Shown: positions 48,060 through 57,759 of the stretch, piece after piece
Layout of the letters: every line of letters starts with the position of its first letter
How positions within the stretch are numbered: the first letter of the stretch is position 1
Source: Gallionellales bacterium GWA2_54_124
GTDB lineage: Bacteria > Pseudomonadota > Gammaproteobacteria > Burkholderiales > Gallionellaceae
DNA: 64,000 nucleotides
Reading direction: 5' to 3'
Assembly: GCA_001801025.1 (NCBI GenBank)
Contig: MGWO01000002.1
Span: forward strand, 1-64,000
Program-made: the position numbers and the translations under genes
The notes under the pieces: generated by a model
The model's input: only the letters and a program-made list of their open reading frames with translations
Database searches by the model: none
Told to the model about the DNA's origin: nothing

Positions 48060-49643
48060 TTAATGTCCTTCGTGTTGCTGCGGTACAAGCGCTTGCAACT
48101 TGGTAATCACCCATTCATCGGGTTTTCGCTCGACGAGTTCGAAGGTGATCTTGCTACCTGGTTTGATACCGGCGGCCAATGAGGAATTAGTCAAAGCGAA
48201 GTCCATGGTCATGCCGGGCCAGCCCAGTGATTTGATCGGCTCATGGGTGATGCTCACAGAACCATCCTCATTGATGCCGTTCAGGATGCCTGCTGCCTGA
48301 TGACCTATTGTTGCAGGATTTTTCTTTGGCGCTGCAGGAGTTGCATGCGCTGAGTGATCTTCTGCGACGGGTGTAGCCCCGCCATGTGCTGCATGACCAC
48401 CAAGACCACCCAACGCCGCTTTGAGGTTACTTTCCGCATCGATCAGGAACAAGGCCGAAGTAACTACCTGCTCCCCCTCTACAAGGCCATCCAGTATCTC
48501 GACATAATCGTTGCTGCGGCTACCCAATTTGACAGTGCGCGGCGCAAAGCGGCCTTGTGCTAATTGCACCAGCACCACCTGACGCATGCCACTGTCTATC
48601 ACCGCCGAAGTTGGCACCGTCAGCATCCGAGTATTACTGCCTACGGGCAACGTCACGTTGGCAAACATGGATGGCTTAAGCAAACCTTGTGGATTGGCAA
48701 TCTCCACGCGTACTTGCACGGTGCGCGTCGCGGAATTCAAAGTCGGATAGACGAAGGCGACTTTTCCCTTGAACAACTTATCCGGGTATGCACCGATACT
48801 GACCTGTGCGTCACTACCTGTCGTTACCTGCCCGATATCCTGCTCGTTGATGTCTGCCAGCACCCACACTTGAGACAAGTCGGCGATCTGATACAACGTC
48901 TCTCCCGGCATGAAGCGCATGCCCTGTACGGCCTTCTTTTCCAGTACGATGCCCGATACCGGCGCGTAATAGGTCAGGCTGCGTCTGGATTTTCCAGTGG
49001 TTAATTGCTTTATTTCTCCCGGCGTAATATCCCAGTTTTTCAGGCGTGCCAGACTGGCATCAGCCAGTTGCTTCATGCCCGCTTTAGTTTCTTCATCTGC
49101 ATTCTCAAGTTTTGCTTCGCCTTGTGCGGCAATCGCGTATTCGCGCTGCGCCGACACCAGTTCGGGGCTGTACACATCAAACAACGCCTGTCCACGGTTA
49201 ACAGTCTCTCCGGTGCTGTTCACATAAAGGTGTTCTACCCAGCCCTCGAATTTCGGTGCGATGGTATAGGTACGGCGTTCATCGATTTCAATGCGTCCGG
49301 TGGCATGAATGGTTTTGTTTAAACCGCGTAGCGTGGCTGCTTCGCTTTTTACGCCGAGTTTTTGCACTTTTTCAACACTAATATTGACACCACCCTCCTC
49401 CTGAACAGCATCACCGTCATACACCGGTACGTAATCCATCCCCATCGCATCTTTTTTGGGTACCGGCGAGGTATCCGGCAAACCCATCGGATTGCGGTAA
49501 TAAAGAATCTTGCGTTCCTCCTTTACGGCATCGGCTGTAACCGGCGCTGTCACCCCGGAGAAGCGCTTTCCCAAGCTATAGCTGCCAGCCGAAATAATCG
49601 AAACGACGACAATAATTGACACTAATACTATGATTTTTTTCAT
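48060..49643 (-). CDS. cusB: CusB membrane-fusion protein with fused CusF copper-binding domain
   Basis: 527 residues. An N-terminal membrane anchor leads to a Met/Pro heavy-metal-binding segment (YYRNPMGLPDTSPVPKKDAM), then barrel-sandwich hybrid and beta-barrel domains (to about 400), a His/Ala linker, and a C-terminal CusF-like OB domain (about 445-520) with the Trp and two Met (LGWPGMTMDFAL) that ligate Cu(I). In E. coli CusF is separate; here the chaperone is tethered to the adaptor. It overlaps cusC by four bases. Confidence 0.92.
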   Translation of the reverse strand: MKKIIVLVSIIVVVSIISAGSYSLGKRFSGVTAPVTADAVKEERKILYYRNPMGLPDTSPVPKKDAMGMDYVPVYDGDAVQEEGGVNISVEKVQKLGVKSEAATLRGLNKTIHATGRIEIDERRTYTIAPKFEGWVEHLYVNSTGETVNRGQALFDVYSPELVSAQREYAIAAQGEAKLENADEETKAGMKQLADASLARLKNWDITPGEIKQLTTGKSRRSLTYYAPVSGIVLEKKAVQGMRFMPGETLYQIADLSQVWVLADINEQDIGQVTTGSDAQVSIGAYPDKLFKGKVAFVYPTLNSATRTVQVRVEIANPQGLLKPSMFANVTLPVGSNTRMLTVPTSAVIDSGMRQVVLVQLAQGRFAPRTVKLGSRSNDYVEILDGLVEGEQVVTSALFLIDAESNLKAALGGLGGHAAHGGATPVAEDHSAHATPAAPKKNPATIGHQAAGILNGINEDGSVSITHEPIKSLGWPGMTMDFALTNSSLAAGIKPGSKITFELVERKPDEWVITKLQALVPQQHEGH

Positions 49644-50893
49644 AACTCTTCTCCAATCAGGCGTTCAATTTCAGCTAGGCGCAATTGCGCGTCATACTGC
49701 GCTTTGATGCGTTGTTGGCGCGCTTTCAGTATTTGACGCTGCGCATCGAGCAGTGTGGCAAAATCAAGTTTGCCAGTCTCATACCCACTCAGCGCAGATT
49801 GAAAACTCAGCTCAGCTTGAGGTAGAAAACGCGTAGCGATGAGTGTCTCGGTACGCTGCGCGGTCTCAAGACCGGATACACTTTCCGATAATTCCGACAA
49901 CACTTGATTGAGCAGAGATGCCTGACGCGCAGCGGATGCGGCCATCTTCGCTTCCGCTTCATGCTCCTGAGAACGGCGCGATTCCTGTTGCAACGGAAGA
50001 TTGAATTCAACCATCAGATCCCAGCTCTTCACGACACTGCCGCTCTGTGTTGGGGCGACGCCAAGAGTAAATCCGGGATAACGGTTTTTATAGGTCAGGT
50101 CGCGGCTCTGCTGGGCTTCGTTGACGCTCGCATCAGCCACTTGCAGCTGCGGATTGTGCGCACGCAGCCTATCTTCCAGCGACGTAAGTCGTGCTGAGGC
50201 GGGAATTGGACGCAATTGCAGCGGCTCCGCCAGATCTGCATTGGCAGGACGCGACAGTAGATTGTTCAGGCTTGCATGCACATGATGCTGTTCATTGTCC
50301 AATTCAATCAGCATAGTTTGCAAATCAGTTTGTTCGATTTGCGCGCGTATCACTTCCTGCTGTGTACCCAGCCCGTTTGCATAGCGAGTTTGCGCGATTT
50401 TTTCCAGGCGCTTAGTTAAATCCAATGTTGCACGGGTCAGTCTGATACTGTCCGACAGGTAGTAATGCATCGCATAGGCAGTTTTTATTTTCCCGCTCAA
50501 ATCCACCCATGCAATGGCAGTTTGTCCGCGCGCCCCGGCAACTTGTGCTTCGGCTATTCCTCTCTGTAAATCGAGCTTGCCGAACCACGGAACGCTTTGC
50601 ATCAGCAAATAACGCGTACCGCCTACCTGTGACGGCAACAAGCTCGGCGGTTTATTCGTGCCTTGATTAGTAATGTCCATCAACTCGGTACGCAGCACCG
50701 GATCAGGCAATGCACCGGCGGGTTGCACGCGCAGCGAGGCGGCCTCGGCCTCATATCGCATCGCAGTCAGAGCCGGATTGTGTTCGCGCGCATAACTCAA
50801 TAAACCCTGTAAGTCTGCACCTAAAGGTGGCTCTGCAGCTATTGCCGCAAAGCTTGAGGCGCAGCCAAACAGCATTGAAATCAGATTTTTCAT
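49640..50893 (-). CDS. cusC: CusC/TolC-family outer-membrane efflux protein
   Basis: 417 residues from the ATG at 50893, which has GAGGAA upstream; an ATG 12 bases earlier is less likely. A signal peptide (about 1-20) precedes two OEP repeats of long helices (YAREHNPALTAMRYEAEAAS; EYDAQLR-type end QYDAQLRLAEIERLI). It forms the outer-membrane tunnel of the Cus pump. First gene of cusCBA. The 216 bases upstream hold no gene; the promoter is presumably there or before the gene at 51481. Confidence 0.9.
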   Translation of the reverse strand: MKNLISMLFGCASSFAAIAAEPPLGADLQGLLSYAREHNPALTAMRYEAEAASLRVQPAGALPDPVLRTELMDITNQGTNKPPSLLPSQVGGTRYLLMQSVPWFGKLDLQRGIAEAQVAGARGQTAIAWVDLSGKIKTAYAMHYYLSDSIRLTRATLDLTKRLEKIAQTRYANGLGTQQEVIRAQIEQTDLQTMLIELDNEQHHVHASLNNLLSRPANADLAEPLQLRPIPASARLTSLEDRLRAHNPQLQVADASVNEAQQSRDLTYKNRYPGFTLGVAPTQSGSVVKSWDLMVEFNLPLQQESRRSQEHEAEAKMAASAARQASLLNQVLSELSESVSGLETAQRTETLIATRFLPQAELSFQSALSGYETGKLDFATLLDAQRQILKARQQRIKAQYDAQLRLAEIERLIGEEL

Positions 50894-51109
50894 ATTATTC
50901 CTCATGGATTCGTAACGAGTTACGCTGCAAATCCGTCTTTGTTATTGCACCAGTGAGAATGATCAGCAAACCACGAGCATTGGTATTAACAAAATGTGTG
51001 CGTGCGTCAAACCGGTAAAACAAGGGCGAACGCAGACGCTTAAAGACTAAGGACGAGCTAGAGTCAGATCAATTTACGAAACTGGTAGACGGAGTCGTCC
51101 TGTAGAGTA

Positions 51110-51481
51110 CTAAGCGAGAGGTGGAGGAACGACAGGTGTGGAGGTGATGGAATGATACGAGAATAAATATGGCGTGACCGAAATGGCAGATTGCAGAACT
51201 TCTAGGTTCTTGATTGCCTGCACACCCAAATATCCGCTGCATGCCAGATGGCAGACAGCACAGGCGGTGCAGGATGTTCCGTCCTGATCGTTGTTGGGTG
51301 ACTGATCATGCGACATCGCGTGTTGATGTTCATCCATATCTTGCATCGTATCCATGCCAGCTTCATGGCACGAGCCATTCTGTATTTGCATGGATACGCT
51401 AGCCGCCAGCGCTCCACCGCTAAACAGTGGCAGCCAGATGGCTAAAAGCACAGCGATAAATTTTCGGACGAAACTGGACAT
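51110..51481 (-). CDS. Periplasmic Cys/His/Met-rich protein heading the cus operon
   Basis: 123 residues with a signal peptide ending near ALAAS. The mature part has Met/His/Asp clusters (MDTMQDMDEHQHAMSHD) and Cys pairs (CTACAVCHLAC), a pattern of DUF2946/CzcI-like small proteins that precede metal efflux operons. Probably metal-binding; family not certain. Confidence 0.65.
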   Translation of the reverse strand: MSSFVRKFIAVLLAIWLPLFSGGALAASVSMQIQNGSCHEAGMDTMQDMDEHQHAMSHDQSPNNDQDGTSCTACAVCHLACSGYLGVQAIKNLEVLQSAISVTPYLFSYHSITSTPVVPPPLA

Positions 51482-51509
51482 GCGCTGATTTTTTCAGATG
51501 CAGGAGCTA

Positions 51510-51580
51510 ATGTCAAGATAAAAAATGTCAAGATAAAAACATACAACACTAATAAAATGTACTTAAAAATGTACTTAAAC
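51510..51580. repeat. Two tandem duplications in the divergent cus/czc promoter region
   Basis: ATGTCAAGATAAAAA is tandemly repeated exactly (51510-51524, 51525-51539). ATGTACTTAAAA and ATGTACTTAAAC follow in tandem (51557-51568, 51569-51580). They lie in the 123-base gap between the leftward gene starting at 51481 and the rightward gene starting at 51605, so they are candidate regulator sites for both. Confidence 0.7.
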
Positions 51581-51604
51581 CACAAAATCCTTTAGTATCG
51601 CAGC

Positions 51605-51958
51605 ATGGGTAGATTCCTCCGTCAGGCTATATACTTTCTCATGATTACGCTCGTGATCAATGCTGGCGGCTGGACGTTTAACAAGGAAGCAGTAGCAGAT
51701 GTGTGGTTCGACGAGCAACGTAGCCTAGCTATGGAAGACCACTACTCTTCATCAGAATCTCAAGGTGTCAATGCGGATGTTTCACCCCAAAGTCCCTGTA
51801 ATCACTGGTGTCACGCTGCCGTGCACTTCATGGGGTTACTTAGTCAGTCAACACCTGTGATGCCTGAGTTTGTTAACGAATATTCTATCCAACAGTCCAA
51901 AGCTGTTCAGCTTTCATCCCCTGACGGCCTTTTCAGGCCACCAAGACTCTTTTCCTAA
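51605..51958 (+). CDS. CzcI-like small exported protein heading the czc operon
   Basis: 117 residues with an N-terminal hydrophobic segment (about 8-24). The centre has a Cys/His motif (SPCNHWCHAAVHFMGLL) like the C-terminal Cys-x-x-Cys-His of CzcI proteins. CzcI precedes czcCBA in Cupriavidus and modulates its expression. Similarity is limited to length, motif and position. Confidence 0.6.
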   Translation: MGRFLRQAIYFLMITLVINAGGWTFNKEAVADVWFDEQRSLAMEDHYSSSESQGVNADVSPQSPCNHWCHAAVHFMGLLSQSTPVMPEFVNEYSIQQSKAVQLSSPDGLFRPPRLFS

Positions 51959-52044
51959 GATTCGATTCAAATCTGTTTTTGATTTTGTTTTGAGTGCGCG
52001 CTCGCCTCAAGTGAGTTGGCGCACGCATATCTGAAGGAGTTTCC

Positions 52045-53343
52045 GTGCAATTCGTCACTATTTTTCGTAACCCGTGCATCGGGATGCGGCTAATGCGCCG
52101 CCTTATTGGTGTGCCATTCCTGTTTGCATCACTTTATTCATTTCCTGCTCTGTCGGTTCCGCTCACGTTGGAGCAAGCCTGGCAACAGGCTGAACAAGCC
52201 AACCCGTTACTGCGGGCTACCCAGGCGAATCTTGCAGCAGCGCAGGGCGAACTCAGCGATGCTGGTGCGCTGCTGTGGAATAACCCACAGATTTCTACCG
52301 AAAGGCGCAGCCTTAATGTTTCACAGACCGGCCAACCGATTAATAACAAGGATGGTGTATCAGGCCTGTCCCAGACCTTTGAGATCGCTGGGCAACAAGG
52401 CATTCGGCAACGAGCAGCCGAGAAAAATTTTGCGGCAATCCAGGAAAGCATCGCCGAAACGAAACGCCAGGTGCATGCGGACGTTGAGCAACGTTTTGTG
52501 CGGGTGCTGAGCCTCCAGTTGCGCATCCAGACCGAGGAATCAACGCTCAAGCTCATCGAAGATGCCGCCAAAGCCGTCGGCAAACGCGTTGCGGCAGGCG
52601 AGGATAGTCGGCTGGATGGCAATCTCGCCAATGTGGAAGCGGAACGCGCCCAAAATCAGGTATCCATATTGAGAGAGCAACTTGTGCAGGCGCGTGTCGA
52701 CCTGTCTGCCCTCCTCCAGATGCCTCCAGACCAAATTCCGGAAGTTACCGGTTCGCTCGACGTTGAAATTTCCTCTTACACGTTGGGGGATTTACTGGCC
52801 AGTGTAGCCCGCCGCCCGCTTTTGAATGTCCTGGATTACAGAGAAGGGGCTGCAAGGGGTCGGGTTGAGCTGGAACGCGCCTCAATTTACCCGGACGTGA
52901 CGTTGAGTTTGCGTTATGGTCGCGAGTTGGGTGTTGATAACAAGGTTGCGTCCTTAAGTGTTTCCTTACCAATTCCCCTGTTCCGCCGGAATGCGGCTGG
53001 TATCGGTCGTGCCGAGACCGATCTTACCCAAGCCGAAATCGAAAAGCAGGCAGCCTCCCGTGATGTACGCGTCCAAGTGGTCGCGCTGTGGGGGCGCTTC
53101 AGTAATCTCAAGGATCGAGTGAAACGGCTCAAGGAATCGGTGTTGCCCAGCCTGGAAGAAAACCAGCACCTGTCCTCCATTTCTTTCCGGGAGGGGGAAA
53201 TCGGGCTGCTGCAATTGTTGCTGGTCAACCGCCAGGTGTTGGATGGGCAGCGGGACCTGCTCGATGCCCGCACCGAATTGCGCTTGACCCAGGTGACGCT
53301 GGAAGCGGCGGCGGGCTGGCAGCCCGCGCGCGACATGCACTGA
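52045..53343 (+). CDS. czcC: CzcC-like outer-membrane efflux protein
   Basis: 432 residues. GTG start at 52045 with AAGGAG six bases upstream. Signal peptide to about residue 40, then two OEP repeats (LTLEQAWQQAEQANPLLRA start; LLDARTELRLTQVTLE end). Outer-membrane component for the downstream CzcB-CzcA pair. Codon use and GC shift upward from here, unlike the cus half. Confidence 0.9.
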   Translation: MQFVTIFRNPCIGMRLMRRLIGVPFLFASLYSFPALSVPLTLEQAWQQAEQANPLLRATQANLAAAQGELSDAGALLWNNPQISTERRSLNVSQTGQPINNKDGVSGLSQTFEIAGQQGIRQRAAEKNFAAIQESIAETKRQVHADVEQRFVRVLSLQLRIQTEESTLKLIEDAAKAVGKRVAAGEDSRLDGNLANVEAERAQNQVSILREQLVQARVDLSALLQMPPDQIPEVTGSLDVEISSYTLGDLLASVARRPLLNVLDYREGAARGRVELERASIYPDVTLSLRYGRELGVDNKVASLSVSLPIPLFRRNAAGIGRAETDLTQAEIEKQAASRDVRVQVVALWGRFSNLKDRVKRLKESVLPSLEENQHLSSISFREGEIGLLQLLLVNRQVLDGQRDLLDARTELRLTQVTLEAAAGWQPARDMH

Positions 53344-53374
53344 ACAAAAAATTAAAAATCAAGGAATTCATGAC

Positions 53375-54610
53375 ATGAAAAACTTACACAACCCACAAAA
53401 GCGTGACTTGGGGCGCTGGGGCTCTTGGCTACTGATCAGTAGTTTATTTACAATCATTCTTACAGGGTGCGGCGACAAACCCAAAGCACCGGAGAAAGAC
53501 GCAAGGCAGTCCGAAAAAACGGAACCGGCGAGCAATAACGAGGTAACTCCCAAACAGGAAAAACAGGACGAAAAAAGCCCCGAAAAACTGCTTGCCTTGA
53601 GTGCCGAAGAAGCCCAAACAGCGGGCATCAAAGTGCAAAAATTGGCATTGCAGAAAAAATCCGGGCAGATCATGGTCACGGCAACTATCCAGGCCAATCA
53701 GGATAGGTTGGCGCATGTTGCACCGCGTGTGCCAGGGCGTGTCGTCAGGGTGAATGCGAGCCTGGGTGATCGAGTGAAATCGGGACAACAGCTGGCGGAG
53801 TTGGACAGTATCGATCTGGGCGAGTCGCATTCCAGCTATCTGCAAGCGGCGAGCGAGGCTGCGGTAACACAAGCCAATTTCGAGCGCGCCCAGCGTTTGC
53901 ACGCCGACAACATCATTCCGGAGAAGGACTACCTGCGCGCCCGCGCCGAACACGAAAAGGCCCGTGCCGCGCTGCGAGCTGCCAGTGACAAGCTGAGCAT
54001 GATGGGTGTCGACCTGGGGCACTCCGGCTCGGTGTTTCCGCTGAGTGCCCCGTTTGCCGGCACAATTATTGAGAAAAAAGCGGTGCTGGGGGAGCTCGCC
54101 ACGCCGGATAAGTCACTCTTCACCGTGGCCGATCTGTCCACCCTGTGGATAGAAAGCGATCTGTTCGAGAAAGACCTTGGCAAGGTCAAGGTAGGCGCAC
54201 AGGCCACGGTCACCATTTCCGCCTACCCGGATGAAATCTTCACAGGGCGGCTCACCTACATCAGCAGCACGATGGACAAGGAAACTCGCACGGTCAAGGC
54301 GCGTGTGGAAGTGCCGAATCTTGACGGCAGACTGAAACCTGAAATGTTTGCCAGTGTCGCGATAAACACCGAAGGGGCGGGTGACAAGGTGTTTATCGTG
54401 CCTGTTGACGCAGTGTTGCTACTGCAAGGGATACCGACCGTTTTCGTCGCTGAAAATGGCGGGTTTGAACCCCGCGCTGTGGAAGTGGGTGAACGAGCCC
54501 AAGGATATACCGTACTCAAATCCGGCGTGGCAGCCGGCGAGAGCGTGGTGGTGAGCGGCGCCTACGCACTCAAGGCACGCTTGCTCAAATCGCAAATCGG
54601 CGCGGAATAA
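53375..54610 (+). CDS. czcB: CzcB-like membrane-fusion lipoprotein
   Basis: 411 residues. A hydrophobic segment ends in the lipobox IILTGC (Cys32), followed by a Lys/Glu linker and the usual hairpin, lipoyl and beta-barrel domains (PRVPGRVVRVNASLGDRVKSG; ADLSTLWIESDLFEKDLG). No His-rich N-terminal metal-binding extension as in Cupriavidus CzcB. It bridges CzcA and CzcC. Confidence 0.92.
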   Translation: MKNLHNPQKRDLGRWGSWLLISSLFTIILTGCGDKPKAPEKDARQSEKTEPASNNEVTPKQEKQDEKSPEKLLALSAEEAQTAGIKVQKLALQKKSGQIMVTATIQANQDRLAHVAPRVPGRVVRVNASLGDRVKSGQQLAELDSIDLGESHSSYLQAASEAAVTQANFERAQRLHADNIIPEKDYLRARAEHEKARAALRAASDKLSMMGVDLGHSGSVFPLSAPFAGTIIEKKAVLGELATPDKSLFTVADLSTLWIESDLFEKDLGKVKVGAQATVTISAYPDEIFTGRLTYISSTMDKETRTVKARVEVPNLDGRLKPEMFASVAINTEGAGDKVFIVPVDAVLLLQGIPTVFVAENGGFEPRAVEVGERAQGYTVLKSGVAAGESVVVSGAYALKARLLKSQIGAE

Positions 54611-54619
54611 GGGGCTACC

Positions 54620-57600
54620 ATGTTAAATTATATCGTTGATCTCTCCTTACGCCACAAGGTGCTGGTGCTGGTGGCGTTCCTGCTGGTGGTGTTGCTGGGC
54701 GTGAAAGCCTGGCAGGAAGTGCCGGTGGATGCCTTCCCCGACGTGACGCCGGTGCAAGTGAATATCTATACGGAGTCCCCGGGTCTGGCCGCCGAGGATG
54801 TGGAAAAACTGCTGACCTCCCCGGTGGAATCCGCCATGGCGGGGCTCGCCGGCGTGGAGGAAATCCGCTCGGTATCGCTGTTCGGCTTATCCTACGTGAG
54901 CGTCTATTTCAAGGATAGCATCGACATCTACTTCGCCCGCCGGCTGGTGGGCGAGAAGCTGATCGAGGCCAAAGACCGCATTCCTCAGGGTTATGGCGAG
55001 CCTGGCTTGGGCCCGAATACTTCGGGTCTGGGACAAGTGTTCTGGTACACCATCGAAACCGCCGACAAGAAGCTGTCTGAAATGGACCTGCGCACCCTGC
55101 AGGACTGGAACGTTCGCCTGGTGCTGCGCACTGCGCCGGGTGTGGACGATGTGAGCTCCTGGGGCGGACAGGAAAAGCAATATCAGGTGCTGATCAATCC
55201 GCAAAAGCTGATCAAATATGGCCTCAGCTTCAAGACTGTGATGGAGACCCTTGCCGCCAACAACCGTCAGGTCGGCGGGCAATATCTCGATATCGGTCAG
55301 GAACAGTATCTGGTGCGTGGCCTCGGGCTGGTCAGCAACGTGCGGGATATCGGCAACGTGGTGTTGGCCACCCGTGAGGGGACGCCGGTCTATGTGCACG
55401 ACGTGGCTGAAGTCAAAGAGGCGCCGTCCCTGCGCTCCGGCGCGGTGACCAAGGACGGCAAGGAAGTCGTGCTGGGCATGGCGTTGCAGCGCATCGGAGA
55501 AAATGCCAAGAACGTGGTGGATGCTGTAAAGGAGAAGCTCAAAACCGTGCAGCAGGCGCTCCCGGCGGGCGTTACCCTGAATACGGTCTACGACCGCATC
55601 GAGCTGGTAGAGAAGGCAGTCAAGACTGCGGAAAATGCCCTGATCGAGGGCTCCGTCCTGGTGGTCATCATCCTGTTCCTGTTCCTGGGAGAGATCCGTT
55701 CCGCGCTGGTGGTCATCATCGCCCTGCCGCTCGCCATGTTGATCAGCTTCATTCTGATGCAGCAGTGGGGCTTGTCGGCCAACCTGATGTCATTGGCGGG
55801 CTTGGCGGTGGGCATCGGCATGATGGTGGATGGCGCCGTGGTGATGGTAGAGAACGGCTTTCGCCTGCTCTCACACCAGGTCGGCAAGACGGTGAACAAG
55901 ACGCACGTGATCCTGGAAGCGGCGCGGGAAGTGATCAATCCGACCGCGTTCGCGATTCTGATCATCATCGTGGTGTTCCTGCCGCTGTTTTCTCTCACCG
56001 GGCTGGAAGGCAAACTGTTCAAGCCGATGGCGCTCACCATCACCTTTGCCATGGCGGGTTCGCTGGTACTGACCATGACGCTGGTGCCGGTCATGTCGGC
56101 GCTGATCCTGAAACCCAAGGAGGAGAAAGACACCTTCATCGTCAAGTGGGCGAAAAAACTCTATCTACCGTTACTTGACTGGGCGCTGGAGAACAAGAAA
56201 AAAGTGTTCTCCGGTGCGCTGGTGCTGCTGGTGGCGTCCGTCGCGTTGATTCCTTTCCTCGGCAAGGAATTCATGCCCACCTTGCAGGAGGGCGGCATCA
56301 TGTTCCGGGTGACCAGCATCCCTTCCACTTCGCTCGACGAATCCATCCGCATCTCAAAGCGCATTGAAGCCGCGCTGAAAACCTTCCCCCAAACCACATC
56401 GGCCATGGCCATGATCGGGCGCGCGGAAAAGGGCGAAACCGCTGACGTGAACTACATGGAAATCCTGGTGAATCTAAAACCGCGTGAGCAGTGGCCCAAA
56501 GCCATTTCCTTCCCCGATCTCTCCAGAGAGATGCAGGACAAGCTGGAACAGGTCGTGCCGACCTCGGTTATTTCGGCCACCCAGCCGATCCAGATGCGCG
56601 TCGAGGAGTTGATTTCCGGGGTACGCGCCACGCTCGCGCTAAAACTCTACGGCGAAGACCTCACCACCCTTGACCGCCTGTCCGGTGAGCTTAAGTCCTC
56701 CCTGGAGAAAGTACCGGGCGTCGCGGACTTGTCGCTGGAAGCGAACAAAGGCAAGCCGCAGATGGTGGTCAAGGTGAACCGGGATGAGGCGGCACGCTAT
56801 GGGATTAACGCCGATGAAATCCTTGAGGTGGTACAGGCCGGTATCGGCGGCAAGGCGGTGAGCACGTTGATCGACGGGGTCAAGCGCTTCGACATCCAGG
56901 TGTGGCTAGCACCCGATTTCCGCAACAGCGTGGAAGCCATCAACAACATCCCGATCCGCACCCAGAGCGGTGCACTGGTGCCGCTCTCCAGAGTCGCCAC
57001 GGTGGAGTTGGACGAAGGCTATTCCTTCGTGCGGCGCGAGCAGTTGCAACGCTACGCCGTGATCCAGATGGATGTGAAAGGACGCGACGTGGACAGCTTC
57101 GTGAAGGAGGCAGCAGCCAAAATCAAGAGCGAAGTGAAGATTCCAGCCGGCTACTGGATCGAGTGGGGCGGCGCGTTCGAGAACCAGCAGCGCGCCATGG
57201 CCAAACTGGCGCTGATCGTGCCGCTCACCATCGGGCTGATCTTCATTCTGCTGTATACGGCGTTCAACTCGCTCACCTATGCGACGCTCATTATTGCGAA
57301 CGTACCTTTCGCCACCATCGGCGGCGTGATCGGTTTGTTCATCACTGGACAGTATCTTTCCGTGCCATCGGCGATTGGCTTCATTGCGGTGTTCGGGGTG
57401 GCGATGCTGAACGGCATTGTGCTGGTGTCGTTTCTCAATGATCAGCTTCAGCAAGGTCTCTCGATAAGGGAGGCGGTAAAGCAAGGTACTGCGCTGCGGT
57501 TGCGACCGGTACTGATGACGGCCTCTATCGCCATCTTCGGCCTGGTGCCGATGCTGCTTTCCAGCGGCGTCGGGGCGGAAACACAGCGGCCATTGGCGAC

Positions 57601-57706
57601 GGTAGTGGTGGGTGGTTTGTTCACTTCCACCGCGTTGACCTTGCTGCTGTTGCCGCTGATGTACGAATGGGTAGAGACACGCCGCGAACGCAAACAAGCG
57701 AAGTAA
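54620..57706 (+). CDS. czcA: CzcA-family heavy-metal RND efflux pump
   Basis: 1028 residues, full-length HME-RND with twelve helices and two periplasmic loops (DAFPDVTPVQVNIYTESPGL; GKEFMPTLQEGG). The helix-4 motif is VGIGMMVDGAVVMVEN. The second Asp and the Glu of the proton relay are present, but the first Asp of the DFGxxxDGA motif found in Zn/Co/Cd CzcA is Gly. The substrate may therefore be Ni or another divalent ion rather than Zn/Co/Cd. It sits in czcCBA with a PII-NG gene behind. Confidence 0.9.
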   Translation: MLNYIVDLSLRHKVLVLVAFLLVVLLGVKAWQEVPVDAFPDVTPVQVNIYTESPGLAAEDVEKLLTSPVESAMAGLAGVEEIRSVSLFGLSYVSVYFKDSIDIYFARRLVGEKLIEAKDRIPQGYGEPGLGPNTSGLGQVFWYTIETADKKLSEMDLRTLQDWNVRLVLRTAPGVDDVSSWGGQEKQYQVLINPQKLIKYGLSFKTVMETLAANNRQVGGQYLDIGQEQYLVRGLGLVSNVRDIGNVVLATREGTPVYVHDVAEVKEAPSLRSGAVTKDGKEVVLGMALQRIGENAKNVVDAVKEKLKTVQQALPAGVTLNTVYDRIELVEKAVKTAENALIEGSVLVVIILFLFLGEIRSALVVIIALPLAMLISFILMQQWGLSANLMSLAGLAVGIGMMVDGAVVMVENGFRLLSHQVGKTVNKTHVILEAAREVINPTAFAILIIIVVFLPLFSLTGLEGKLFKPMALTITFAMAGSLVLTMTLVPVMSALILKPKEEKDTFIVKWAKKLYLPLLDWALENKKKVFSGALVLLVASVALIPFLGKEFMPTLQEGGIMFRVTSIPSTSLDESIRISKRIEAALKTFPQTTSAMAMIGRAEKGETADVNYMEILVNLKPREQWPKAISFPDLSREMQDKLEQVVPTSVISATQPIQMRVEELISGVRATLALKLYGEDLTTLDRLSGELKSSLEKVPGVADLSLEANKGKPQMVVKVNRDEAARYGINADEILEVVQAGIGGKAVSTLIDGVKRFDIQVWLAPDFRNSVEAINNIPIRTQSGALVPLSRVATVELDEGYSFVRREQLQRYAVIQMDVKGRDVDSFVKEAAAKIKSEVKIPAGYWIEWGGAFENQQRAMAKLALIVPLTIGLIFILLYTAFNSLTYATLIIANVPFATIGGVIGLFITGQYLSVPSAIGFIAVFGVAMLNGIVLVSFLNDQLQQGLSIREAVKQGTALRLRPVLMTASIAIFGLVPMLLSSGVGAETQRPLATVVVGGLFTSTALTLLLLPLMYEWVETRRERKQAK

Positions 57707-57710
57707 ACCA

Positions 57711-57736
57711 GCGTGCGGCCTGACCGGGCCGCACGC
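57711..57736 (+). terminator. Perfect 10-bp GC-rich hairpin after czcA
   Basis: GCGTGCGGCC (57711-57720) pairs with GGCCGCACGC (57727-57736) around a 6-nt loop. No T run follows, and the PII-like gene starts 24 bases on, so partial termination or mRNA 3' protection is likely. Confidence 0.65.
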
Positions 57737-57759
57737 AATCACCAAACAGGAGAATCCGC

